Shown piece by piece: positions 17,214 through 25,480 of a stretch of DNA of 58,177 bases (position 1 is the first letter of the stretch; the number at the start of each line of letters is the position of its first letter). The DNA lies in contig JBCDCE010000019.1 in assembly GCA_039182515.1 (NCBI GenBank), positions 1 through 58,177 on the forward strand, in the 5' to 3' direction. Made by a program: the position numbers and the translations under genes. The stretch is from JBCDCE01 sp039182515 (lineage in GTDB: Bacteria; Pseudomonadota; Alphaproteobacteria; Rhodobacterales; Rhodobacteraceae). A model generated the notes under the pieces. That model was not told the origin of the DNA. It saw nothing but the letters and a program-made list of their open reading frames with translations, and made no database searches.

Positions 17214-18368
17214 ATGGATACTCAAAAACCGGCAACGCGGCCGGCTAATCCGCGTTTTTCATCTGGCCCCTGCGCCAAACCCCCCACCTGGACTCTCGAC
17301 AAGCTCGCAGACGCGCCCCTCGGCCGCTCGCACCGAGCAAGTGTCGGCAAAACAAAGCTCAAATCTGCGATCGAACGCACCCGCGAGATCCTGGGCTTAC
17401 CAGCCGACTATAAAATCGGCATCGTGCCTGCGTCAGACACAGGCGCCTATGAAATGGCGATGTGGTCCCTCCTGGGTGCACGCCCCGCTGAAATGGTGGC
17501 CTGGGAAAGCTTTGGTGCCGGTTGGGTCACGGATGTCGTGAAACAACTCAAAATTGAAGCGCAGGTGCACACGGCAGAGTATGGCGAAATCGTCGATATG
17601 GCTGCACTGAACTATGATCACGACGTTTGTTTTACCTGGAATGGCACCACGTCCGGCGTGCGCATGCCATCAGGAGACGCAATACCAGCAGACCGCGCTG
17701 GTCTGACCCTCTGCGACGCCACCTCCGCAGCTTTTGCGCAGGATCTGCCTTGGCAAAAACTCGACGTTACAACTTTTTCTTGGCAAAAAGTACTCGGCGG
17801 CGAAGCCGCTCATGGGATCTTGATCCTGAGCCCAGGCGCAGTGGAACGGCTTGAAACTTATACGCCCGCCTGGCCGCTCCCAAAAATCTTCCGCCTCACG
17901 AAGTCCGGAAAACTGATAGACGGCATTTTTGAAGGCGCCACAATCAACACGCCTTCGATGCTCTGTGTTGAAGACTATCTCTTTGCCTTGGATTGGGCGG
18001 AAAGCGTCGGCGGTTTGAAAGGTCTCATGGCGCGCGCGGATGCCAATGCAAAAGCAATTTGGGACTTCTGCGATCAAAACGATTGGATCGCCAACCTCGC
18101 CACAGATCTCAACACGCGCTCCAATACATCCGTGTGCTTAAAGTTCACCGATCCGCGCATTCAAGACGGCGCAACCTTCGCGAAAAGCGTGGCAAAGCGG
18201 TTGGAAGCGGAAGGTGTCGCCCTAGACATCGGAGCGTACCGCGACGCGCCTGCGGGTTTGCGCATTTGGTGCGGTGGAACCATCGAGACCTCAGACATTG
18301 AGGCCATGCTCCCTTGGCTGGCTTGGGCCTTTGAGGCCGAAATCTCAGCGCTTAGCCAGGCCGCTTAA
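17214..18368 (+). CDS. serC: Phosphoserine aminotransferase
   Basis: The 384-residue PLP enzyme converts 3-phosphohydroxypyruvate and glutamate to phosphoserine (and in relatives acts in pyridoxine synthesis). The PLP lysine is K192 in TFSWQKVLGGEAAHG; the aspartate contacting the PLP nitrogen lies in LCDATSA (D168). The long form with SSGPCAKPPTW near the start is typical of Alphaproteobacteria. It is followed by serA after 92 bp. The DNA encoding the PLP loop contains TTTTTCTTGGCAAAAA, identical to the core of a repeat found elsewhere in the window. Confidence 0.96.
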   Translation: MDTQKPATRPANPRFSSGPCAKPPTWTLDKLADAPLGRSHRASVGKTKLKSAIERTREILGLPADYKIGIVPASDTGAYEMAMWSLLGARPAEMVAWESFGAGWVTDVVKQLKIEAQVHTAEYGEIVDMAALNYDHDVCFTWNGTTSGVRMPSGDAIPADRAGLTLCDATSAAFAQDLPWQKLDVTTFSWQKVLGGEAAHGILILSPGAVERLETYTPAWPLPKIFRLTKSGKLIDGIFEGATINTPSMLCVEDYLFALDWAESVGGLKGLMARADANAKAIWDFCDQNDWIANLATDLNTRSNTSVCLKFTDPRIQDGATFAKSVAKRLEAEGVALDIGAYRDAPAGLRIWCGGTIETSDIEAMLPWLAWAFEAEISALSQAA

Positions 18369-18385
18369 GCACATCCTTCTAGCAA

Positions 18386-18439
18386 GGGCCGCGCGTCACG
18401 CGGCCCACTCCCCAAAAATCTTGGCGGGCACAGCCCGCC
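18386..18439 (+). other. Two GC-rich hairpins between serC and serA
   Basis: GGGCCGCG/CGCGGCCC (18386-18406, 5-nt loop) and GGCGGGC/GCCCGCC (18423-18439, 3-nt loop) are both perfect. Neither has a T tract, and serA has no obvious separate promoter, so they more likely stabilise or process the serC-serA transcript than end it. Confidence 0.6.
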
Positions 18440-18460
18440 GCATTTAGGAAAGCTTTCTTC

Positions 18461-20053
18461 ATGCCCAAAGTTCTTGTTTCTGACAAACTCTCTGAAACCG
18501 CCGTGCAGATCTTCCGAGATCGCGGCATAGACGTCGACTTCCAACCTGACCTCGGCAAAGATAAAGACGCGTTAGCGGCTGTCATCGATCAATACGACGG
18601 CCTCGCCATTCGCTCTGCCACAAAAGTCACCGAAAAGCTCATCGGGAAAGCCACCAACCTCAAAGTGATTGGCCGCGCCGGAATCGGAGTCGACAATGTC
18701 GACCGTGCAGCGGCTTCCGCCAAAGGCATCATTGTGATGAACACACCTTTCGGCAATATGATCACAACAGCTGAGCACGCCATTGCGATGATGATGGCGG
18801 TCGCGCGCCAAATCCCCGAGGCCAACGCCTCCACCCATGCCGGCAAATGGGAAAAGTCGCGCTTTATGGGCGTTGAACTCACGAACAAAACCCTTGGCGT
18901 CATTGGGGCAGGCAACATCGGATCGATTGTCTGTGACCGCGCCAAGGGCCTCAAAATGAAGGTTTTGGCCTATGATCCCTTCTTATCCGAAGACCGTGCC
19001 GCAGAGCTGGGTGTGACAAAGGTTGAGCTTGAAGAGCTGCTGCCCAAAGCCGACTTCATCACGCTTCACGTTCCCAAAACCGAGCAAACCGCCAATATGC
19101 TCACCGCCGAGCGCATTGCGATGATGAAACCCGGCGTGCGTATCGTAAACTGCGCGCGGGGTGGATTGGTCGATGAAGAGGCCCTGGCAGAGGCCTTGAA
19201 AGCAGGTCATGTGGCGGGAGCCGCATTCGACGTTTTCGCGGTGGAGCCCGCAACTGAAAGCCCGATTTTCAATCTGCCCAACGTGGTGGTGACACCGCAT
19301 TTGGGTGCGGCCACATCCGAGGCGCAAGAAAACGTGGCTTTGCAAGTGGCCGAGCAGATCAGCGACTACCTGCTGACGGGTGCTGTCACAAACGCGCTCA
19401 ATATGCCCTCGGTGACCGCCGAAGAAGCAAAGGTTATGGGCCCCTGGCTCAAACTCTCGGATCACTTAGGCAATTTTATTGGTCAGCTCACTGATGAGCC
19501 CATCAAAGCGATCAACATTCTCTATGACGGGTCGGTGTCGAAAATGAACCTAGAGGCGCTCAATTGTGGCGTAATCGCGGGGATCATGAAGCGCACAAAC
19601 CCGGATGTGAATATGGTCTCGGCCCCCGTAATTGCCAAAGACCGCGGCATTCAGGTTTCCACGACAACGCAAGATAAATCCGGAGCCTTTGAGGGCTATA
19701 TAAAGGTCACGGTCGTGACAGGCACCCGCGAGCGCTCTATTGCAGGCACCGTTTTCTCAGATGGCAAACCACGCTTCATTCAGATCAAAGGCATCAATAT
19801 CGATGCCGAGATTGGCCGTCATATGCTCTATACAACAAACGAAGATGTGCCCGGCATCATCGGCTTGTTGGGCAACACCATGGGCAAAAACGGCGTCAAC
19901 ATCGCCAACTTTACGCTTGGCCGTTCAGAAGTGGGTGGTGAAGCCATTGCGCTTCTTTACGTCGACAATGCGATCGCACCGGAAGTCATCACGGCTTTGG
20001 AAACAACAGGCATGTTCCAGCAGGTTAAACCGCTTGCGTTTGACGTGGCCTAA
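18461..20053 (+). CDS. serA: D-3-phosphoglycerate dehydrogenase
   Basis: The 530-residue enzyme opens serine synthesis by oxidising 3-phosphoglycerate with NAD. The NAD motif GAGNIG is at 149-154, the catalytic region has NCARGGLVDEEAL and TPHLGAATSEAQ (active-site His). After about 315 comes the intervening ASB domain and a C-terminal ACT domain (about 455-525, DVPGIIGLLGNTMGKNGVNI), which usually binds serine as an allosteric inhibitor. The length matches the long bacterial form. Its TAA overlaps the ATG of the next gene by one base. Confidence 0.97.
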   Translation: MPKVLVSDKLSETAVQIFRDRGIDVDFQPDLGKDKDALAAVIDQYDGLAIRSATKVTEKLIGKATNLKVIGRAGIGVDNVDRAAASAKGIIVMNTPFGNMITTAEHAIAMMMAVARQIPEANASTHAGKWEKSRFMGVELTNKTLGVIGAGNIGSIVCDRAKGLKMKVLAYDPFLSEDRAAELGVTKVELEELLPKADFITLHVPKTEQTANMLTAERIAMMKPGVRIVNCARGGLVDEEALAEALKAGHVAGAAFDVFAVEPATESPIFNLPNVVVTPHLGAATSEAQENVALQVAEQISDYLLTGAVTNALNMPSVTAEEAKVMGPWLKLSDHLGNFIGQLTDEPIKAINILYDGSVSKMNLEALNCGVIAGIMKRTNPDVNMVSAPVIAKDRGIQVSTTTQDKSGAFEGYIKVTVVTGTRERSIAGTVFSDGKPRFIQIKGINIDAEIGRHMLYTTNEDVPGIIGLLGNTMGKNGVNIANFTLGRSEVGGEAIALLYVDNAIAPEVITALETTGMFQQVKPLAFDVA

Positions 20054-20844
20054 TGGCGCCCGCTCCGATTTACGCAATTGGCGACGTGCATGGGCAATTC
20101 GATATGCTCCTGCACGCCCTCTCGCTCATTGAGCAAGATGGGGGGAAAGACGCAAAGATTGTGTTTGTGGGAGACTATACCGACCGCGGCCCCGATAGCC
20201 GGGCCGTGGTTGAGTATTTGATCCAAGAAAAAGAAGCAGGGCGCCCTTGGATCTTTCTCAAAGGCAATCACGATGAGATGTTCTCGGTCTTTGTGCGCTC
20301 AGGGCACTATGACAACGCACGAATTTCGTCTGATCTGACTTGGCTTCATCATCGTCTTGGCGGTCCAACAACGCTTCTAAGCTATGCGCCTGACTTGGGG
20401 CTAAGCGCTGACGAGATCTCAGCGCACTATGGACGCGGTACAAAACGCTTAGATCAAGATCCGCTTCTGCGTGATATTCACGATCAGATCATTAAGGCCG
20501 TGCCCAAAGCGCATTTGGATTTTCTTGAGCATTGCCCCCTTATACATGAGACGACCGACTTGCTCTTTGTCCATGCTGGGCTTCGTCCAAACGTGCCTTT
20601 GGCCGAACAAGACCCGCAGGATCTCATTTGGATCCGCGAACCGTTCTTTGCCTATGCGGCTCCATTTGAGAAGCTGATCGTGCATGGGCATACGGCCTAT
20701 GAAACGCCTCAGCATTTTGGCAATCGGGTGGGCATTGATGGCGGCGCTGGGTATTTTCGCCGGCTTGTGCCGGTCGTGTTTGAAGGCCGCGACACTTGGA
20801 CGCTCACCAAAGTGGGTCGGGTAGCGTTAAAGCCCATCACATAA
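20053..20844 (+). CDS. Metallophosphoesterase, PPP-type protein phosphatase family
   Basis: The 263-residue protein has the three hallmark blocks of calcineurin-like phosphatases: GDVHG at 10-14, GDYTDRG at 40-46 and GNHDE at 71-75, and later HGH in VHGHTAYE. This combination resembles lambda/PphA-type serine/threonine phosphatases; bis(nucleosyl) tetraphosphate hydrolysis is another possibility. The start codon overlaps the serA stop (TAATG), so it is translated with serA, but I know no established link to serine synthesis. Confidence 0.88.
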   Translation: MAPAPIYAIGDVHGQFDMLLHALSLIEQDGGKDAKIVFVGDYTDRGPDSRAVVEYLIQEKEAGRPWIFLKGNHDEMFSVFVRSGHYDNARISSDLTWLHHRLGGPTTLLSYAPDLGLSADEISAHYGRGTKRLDQDPLLRDIHDQIIKAVPKAHLDFLEHCPLIHETTDLLFVHAGLRPNVPLAEQDPQDLIWIREPFFAYAAPFEKLIVHGHTAYETPQHFGNRVGIDGGAGYFRRLVPVVFEGRDTWTLTKVGRVALKPIT

Positions 20845-20946
20845 TCTGCGCGAAAATGCGCAAAACTTTCAATTTTAATATTTTTCTGTGCTATTATGTT
20901 AGATTGCAACGGCACTTGAGCCACCTTGCAACAAAGGCATACTCCC

Positions 20947-21924
20947 ATGAGTTGGAACCCCACACAAAACCCCGATTGCCCCAATACACCCCTCGACGCC
21001 ATCGAGACCCTGATCATCCCACGCGCACGGGACCTTGGAGGCTTCGAAGTGCGGCGCGCCCTGCCCTCCCAAAAACGCCAAATGGTTGGCCCTTTTATCT
21101 TCTTTGATCAAATGGGTCCTGCCGAATTCATCACTGACGGTGGCATTGATGTGAGGCCGCATCCACATATTGGCCTTGGTACTGTAACCTATCTTTATCA
21201 AGGCGAGTTCGAGCACCGCGACAGTTTAGGCACCCACCAAATGATATACCCAGGTGAGGTCAATTGGATGGTCGCGGGTCGTGGGGTCACGCACTCTGAG
21301 CGCACCTCTCCAGAAACGCGCGCAACCCGTCACAAGCTCTTTGGGATCCAAACTTGGATCGCTTTACCGGAAGACAAAGAAGACATGGCGCCCGATTTTG
21401 AGCACCACAAAGAAGAGGCCCTCCCAGTATTAGAAGATGCTGGCGCAAAAGCGCGTTTAATCCTCGGCACGGCTTACGGCGAAAAAAGCCCTGTCACCAT
21501 GCAATCAGAAACCTTCTATGTGGACGTTGTTTTAGACCCAGGCGCCTCTTTCCCTCTGCCACAAGAGCATGAAGACCGTGGTCTCTACATCACCCAAGGC
21601 AGCGTGAACGTGGCAGGTCAAAGCTTTGAGGCCGGGCAAATGATGGTATTTCGTCCAGGCGACGCCATCAGCGTCACGGCCGGAGAGCAAGGCGCGCGCC
21701 TTATGGCTCTCGGGGGAGAAACACTTAATGAGCACAGATACCTTTGGTGGAATTTTGTCTCGTCTTCCAAAGACAAGATTGAAGAAGCTAAAGAAGCTTG
21801 GAAAGCCGCTGATTGGGAGAATGGTCCATTCCGTTTGCCTCCAGGCGATACAGATGAACACATTCCCATCACCCCAGAGCTTGAGCGCATGAAACCGAAA
21901 GAACCTAAATCTTTTCCTGGTTAA
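20947..21924 (+). CDS. Pirin family protein
   Basis: The 325-residue bicupin has the pirin signature HPHIGLGTVTYL at 72-83 and GRGVTHSE at 111-118, giving the metal ligands H72, H74, H116 and E118. Bacterial pirins bind Fe and some show quercetinase activity; the substrate here is unknown. I use the ATG at 20947 with AAAGG upstream instead of an in-frame TTG 21 bases earlier. The last codons (Ser-Phe-Pro-Gly-stop) fall within a dispersed repeat, so the C-terminus has been shaped by that element. It follows the phosphatase after a 102-bp AT-rich gap and may have its own promoter. Confidence 0.93.
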   Translation: MSWNPTQNPDCPNTPLDAIETLIIPRARDLGGFEVRRALPSQKRQMVGPFIFFDQMGPAEFITDGGIDVRPHPHIGLGTVTYLYQGEFEHRDSLGTHQMIYPGEVNWMVAGRGVTHSERTSPETRATRHKLFGIQTWIALPEDKEDMAPDFEHHKEEALPVLEDAGAKARLILGTAYGEKSPVTMQSETFYVDVVLDPGASFPLPQEHEDRGLYITQGSVNVAGQSFEAGQMMVFRPGDAISVTAGEQGARLMALGGETLNEHRYLWWNFVSSSKDKIEEAKEAWKAADWENGPFRLPPGDTDEHIPITPELERMKPKEPKSFPG

Positions 21925-21943
21925 AAATACTCATTCGCGCCGT
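21911..21943 (+). repeat. Dispersed intergenic repeat, copy 2
   Basis: CTTTTCCTGGTTAAAAATAC followed by TCATTCGCGCCGT matches copy 1 with a few changes. The pirin stop codon (21922-21924) lies inside it. Confidence 0.6.
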
Positions 21944-21991
21944 ATGCAACTCGCCCCTGGATTCCTTTAGAGAAAAGACAGTGCAACGGGG

Positions 21992-23515
21992 TCAGTCCTG
22001 ACGGATGATCCCCGTGAGTGCTGCGGCGCCAAGAGCCGTGACGATCCAACCCACAAACTTGGCCACCCAGCGCAGCCACCAGCCTGCGCGACCCCAGTTT
22101 GAGCGCGAGGTGGAGGGGGCCCAGGCACTTTCTTGCCCCAAAGACACCAGCGGAATAATCAAATCGGCCGCATAGGCATAGGCGTTAAAGGTCTCCCAAT
22201 CCTGTCCTGCCTGGCCGGGTGCGCTCCAGAATTCTGCCGGGTTGTCGGGATGCGATTTTGTCGCTGCAATCCAATCCTTTGAGATCAAAATTGGAGCTGC
22301 ATTTGGTGTCATGTCCCCTTTGGACCATGTGCGATCGAAGAACGCGCCAAGCGCCAAAACCAAAACCAAAGCCAAGACTGCTGCGCGCGCAGGGCGGTAG
22401 CCGTAGCCGACCATCATCTTCAGCGAGAAATCCGCCAACACAGCCCTCAGCCAGCGCAGACCCAGGCCTTGGGCTTCCACGAGTAAGCGGCGATTTTCCG
22501 CGCGCAATAGGCCCTCTTTGGTCATCAACACGGTGCGCGCGTCGTCCCGGTGGCCAACTTTGGACAGCACATCCGCCAGTTGCTCATAGGGCTGGGCCAC
22601 AAAGGGCGTGCCATCTGGACGGCTGTCTAACCAAGGTAAGCGCGCTTGCAGGGAAATGTCCGTGCGACGCGAAAAAGCATCGTAGCGAAACCCATCTAGC
22701 CGCATGAGGTAGGGCAAGTCTCCAGAGGTAATCTCATCCTTCAAGCGGCCAACATGGGCACCTGAAAGATTGACCATGCCGCCGCTGATCTGATTGTTTT
22801 GCAAAAGCAGAATGCCCTCTACTTTTGAGCGTGCCAAACTCAGAGCAACCCGCTCGTGATCCATGATCGGCGCACCAAAAAATGCGCGACCTTTCCCGCT
22901 TTCAGAGGGTCCAATCGACACTCGACTTACAAAAAGATCATTGGCAACGCGGGCAGATGAGAAAAAGAGCCGACCCTTGGCGACGAGCGTGAGTTCACTT
23001 TCGTTGTAGGGGTAATCCCCGAGGAAAATGGACCCCTCAACACGAAGCGAAGGCGCAAACACAGCGTCTTCTTGATCAGCATTCAGTGTCACACCACAGA
23101 GCTGTAGATCCCCTTCGATGCGGGCGCCGGCAAGGCTGATTTCGCCTTGCACCTCGGTTCCTCCCCGAAAATAGAGCGCTGCCGCAAAGCGGGCATTGTC
23201 CGCAGAAATCCCTCCAGAGGCAACATCCGACAGGTAAAGCCCCCGCATCTGCGCGTTTACTAGATTCAGGCCGTCTCGAACACTGCAGGAGCTGAGGGAC
23301 ACATCTGAGCCCAAGTCGCTACCTTGCAGATCTAAAACACCGTCAATCCAAGCGCCTTGCAAGCGCAGACCCTTGCTATGCAAATGCGCGCTGGGAATAT
23401 CGTTGAGCAAAAGGCGACGCAAAAGGCTCGCCCGGATCGATACTTCAGGGGTTTGCTCTGTCGGGCGTGTCCCGTCGCCAAATCGTACGCGGTCAGGCAA
23501 AGCACAGTTCGCCAA
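21992..23515 (-). CDS. Membrane-anchored beta-helix (pentapeptide-like) protein of unknown function
   Basis: The 507-residue product has an N-terminal two-thirds made of recurring short strands (LQGAWIDGVLDLQGSDLG, LSGAHVGRL and others), like a right-handed beta-helix or degenerate pentapeptide repeat. This is followed by a helical linker, a hydrophobic helix near 385-402 (AAVLALVLVLALGAFF) and a second near 485-503. The end LIIPLVSLGQESAW precedes the last helix. The TTG at 23513-23515 is the first usable standard start, but the frame stays open to 23578 and a GAGGAG site at 23568-23573 is spaced 7 nt before an in-frame ATC (23558-23560). The true start may therefore be that ATC. Function unknown; scaffolding at the inner membrane is a guess. 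Confidence 0.7.
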   Translation of the reverse strand: MANCALPDRVRFGDGTRPTEQTPEVSIRASLLRRLLLNDIPSAHLHSKGLRLQGAWIDGVLDLQGSDLGSDVSLSSCSVRDGLNLVNAQMRGLYLSDVASGGISADNARFAAALYFRGGTEVQGEISLAGARIEGDLQLCGVTLNADQEDAVFAPSLRVEGSIFLGDYPYNESELTLVAKGRLFFSSARVANDLFVSRVSIGPSESGKGRAFFGAPIMDHERVALSLARSKVEGILLLQNNQISGGMVNLSGAHVGRLKDEITSGDLPYLMRLDGFRYDAFSRRTDISLQARLPWLDSRPDGTPFVAQPYEQLADVLSKVGHRDDARTVLMTKEGLLRAENRRLLVEAQGLGLRWLRAVLADFSLKMMVGYGYRPARAAVLALVLVLALGAFFDRTWSKGDMTPNAAPILISKDWIAATKSHPDNPAEFWSAPGQAGQDWETFNAYAYAADLIIPLVSLGQESAWAPSTSRSNWGRAGWWLRWVAKFVGWIVTALGAAALTGIIRQD

Positions 23516-23715
23516 AAGGTGCTCTTCAGCGATCGTAAAATCTTCCAGAGAATTCGCGATTAGAGCACTCCTCAGGTCTCACCTAGCGCCATCAAACCGA
23601 CCCTTTTCACTTTGGTCAAGTTTGGGCGCGCACATTGAGGCTGCAACGCTATCGGAGATATCCACTGAACTACGACGAAGATTGGGTTTTCACAAAGCGA
23701 ATCCGTCTAAGGGGT

Positions 23716-24031
23716 CTAGGCGCTTTTCGGCACCTGTCTCAGCTGAGCATTGACCAGATCAAGCTGATCATAAGCGCCACGGTATACCAAAGGGGGACGA
23801 ACCATACGCACAAGCGAACAAACCTGTTCCAGCTCCACGTTGCGTAGTGTGCTTTTGGGATCGTAAAATCTAAATCCATGCGCTTGCCCCCCCAGGTTGC
23901 GCGTTACTCTTACACTTCGACACCGCAGTTGATCGCGAATTTCCGAAGTTCTCTAGGTCTGTCAAAAGACCTAACCACCAAACGATATCCCAGTACACTA
24001 CTCGGATTCAGCGGCCCGTAAATAGCCCATT
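23716..24031 (-). pseudogene. Frameshifted remnant of a small gene
   Basis: Two well-composed stretches lie in adjacent registers. The right part (about 24031 down to 23905) reads like protein with KWAIYGPLNPSS, RSFDRPRELRKFAINCGVEV and then TAA, without an ATG in frame. The left part, ending at the TAG 23716-23718, contains RNLGGQAHGFRFYDPKS, LRNVELEQVCSLVR and VRPPLVYRGAYDQLDLVNAQ. A one-base shift near 23900 would join them to about 100 residues. A run of seven Gs at about 23887-23893 is nearby. I do not recognise the family. The rest of the 721-bp interval 23516-24236 shows no gene; a leftward frame crossing the thiolase start (24032-24271) looks like shadow. Confidence 0.45.
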
Positions 24032-24236
24032 TTAATATTTTTTAACTGGACTTATCTCCATGCTGGTGAAGTGTCGGACCCTAATAAACCAAGGGTTGTA
24101 ATTTGGTATGTTTGTTATCCTTATCGACGCAGCGTCGAGCGTGGCCTTGTGCGAACGGACGTGCCAAGGAAGGTCAATGTATAACCCGTGAAAATCCTCA
24201 GTTAGATCGAGACGCGGCTCAACCAGGAGGTCTCCC

Positions 24237-25415
24237 ATGACAGATATCGTAATCCTTTCGGGTGCACGCACAGCTATCGGAACATTTGGGGGCGCGTTGG
24301 CCCAAACGCCGGCGCTTGAGCTCGCAGCGCATACCAGCCGCGCGGCCCTTGATCGCTCCGGTCTGGATCCAGAACATATTGGTCAGGTCGCCTTTGGCCA
24401 CGTGATCAACACCGAGCCTAAAGACATGTATCTCTCGCGCGTGGCCGCCATGAATGCAGGCGTACCCGAGGCCACACCCGCAATGAACGTCAATCGTCTT
24501 TGCGGATCGGGGCTACAAGCAATTGTCTCTGTCGCACAATCACTCATGTTAGGGGATGCGGATTTTGGCCTTGCCGGGGGTGCTGAGAATATGTCGCGAT
24601 CTCCCTTCATTGTACCGTCTCAGCGCTGGGGCGCTAAAATGGGAGATGCAAAGATCCAAGACATGATGCTTGGGGCCCTCAATTGCCCCTTTGGGACAGG
24701 CCATATGGGTGTGACGGCGGAGAATGTTGCGCGGGCGTACAATGTGACTCGCGACGCTCAGGACGCTTTTGCCTTTGAAAGCCAGCGCCGTGCTGCTGCG
24801 GCCATAGAGGCTGGCTATTTTTCCAGCCAAATTGAACCAATTGAAATCAAACAAAAGCGCGCGCTGGTGTCGTTTGACAAGGACGAACATCCCAAAGCGA
24901 CATCGCTTGAGGGCTTGAGCTCTCTACGTCCGGTTTTTGAAAAAGACGGCACTGTGACCGCAGGCAATGCGTCCGGTTTGAACGACGGCGCTGCGTCGCT
25001 TGTTTTGGCGCGCGCTGAGGCTGCGGAGAAAGCAGGTCTTACACCGAAAGCCCGGATCTTAGGATATGCCCATGCAGGCGTAGACCCGAAAATCATGGGT
25101 ATCGGGCCTATTCCCGCGGTAAAAGCCCTTTTGAAACGCACTGGATTGAATGCTCAAGATTTCGACATCGTGGAATCTAACGAAGCGTTTGCGTCGCAAG
25201 CCCTTGCGGTGAGCCAAGCGCTTGATCTTGACCCTGAGCGCGTGAATCCAAACGGAGGTGCGATCGCCTTGGGCCATCCAGTTGGCGCAACGGGCGCTAT
25301 TTTGATGGTCAAAGCCCTCTATGAATTGGAGCGCCGCAGCGCCCAGCGCGCTCTATGCACGATGTGCATTGGCGGCGGACAAGGCATAGCAGTTGCAATT
25401 GAACGTATTTCCTGA
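24237..25415 (+). CDS. Acetyl-CoA acyltransferase (thiolase)
   Basis: The 392-residue thiolase joins or cleaves acyl-CoA and acetyl-CoA. The acylated cysteine is C89 in NRLCGSGLQ, the general-base region has GHPVGATG (H347) and the second cysteine is C377 in CIGGGQG. The NEAFA motif is present in the form ESNEAFA. Length and motifs fit the PhaA/BktB group (acetoacetyl-CoA or beta-ketoacyl-CoA thiolase). No phaB or phaC lies nearby, so a role in polyhydroxyalkanoate synthesis versus beta-oxidation or ethylmalonyl-CoA metabolism is open. AGGAGG precedes the ATG by 6 nt. Confidence 0.93.
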   Translation: MTDIVILSGARTAIGTFGGALAQTPALELAAHTSRAALDRSGLDPEHIGQVAFGHVINTEPKDMYLSRVAAMNAGVPEATPAMNVNRLCGSGLQAIVSVAQSLMLGDADFGLAGGAENMSRSPFIVPSQRWGAKMGDAKIQDMMLGALNCPFGTGHMGVTAENVARAYNVTRDAQDAFAFESQRRAAAAIEAGYFSSQIEPIEIKQKRALVSFDKDEHPKATSLEGLSSLRPVFEKDGTVTAGNASGLNDGAASLVLARAEAAEKAGLTPKARILGYAHAGVDPKIMGIGPIPAVKALLKRTGLNAQDFDIVESNEAFASQALAVSQALDLDPERVNPNGGAIALGHPVGATGAILMVKALYELERRSAQRALCTMCIGGGQGIAVAIERIS

Positions 25416-25480
25416 GGGAGGCGTTAAGAGGCTCTTCACTTTAAGCGCGATAGGGTGCGCGCACATTGTGTGGAGTGAGT

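Noticed and set aside
24032..24271. Leftward 79-codon frame over the thiolase start
   Set aside because: Overlaps the thiolase ribosome site and first codons; no support beyond openness.
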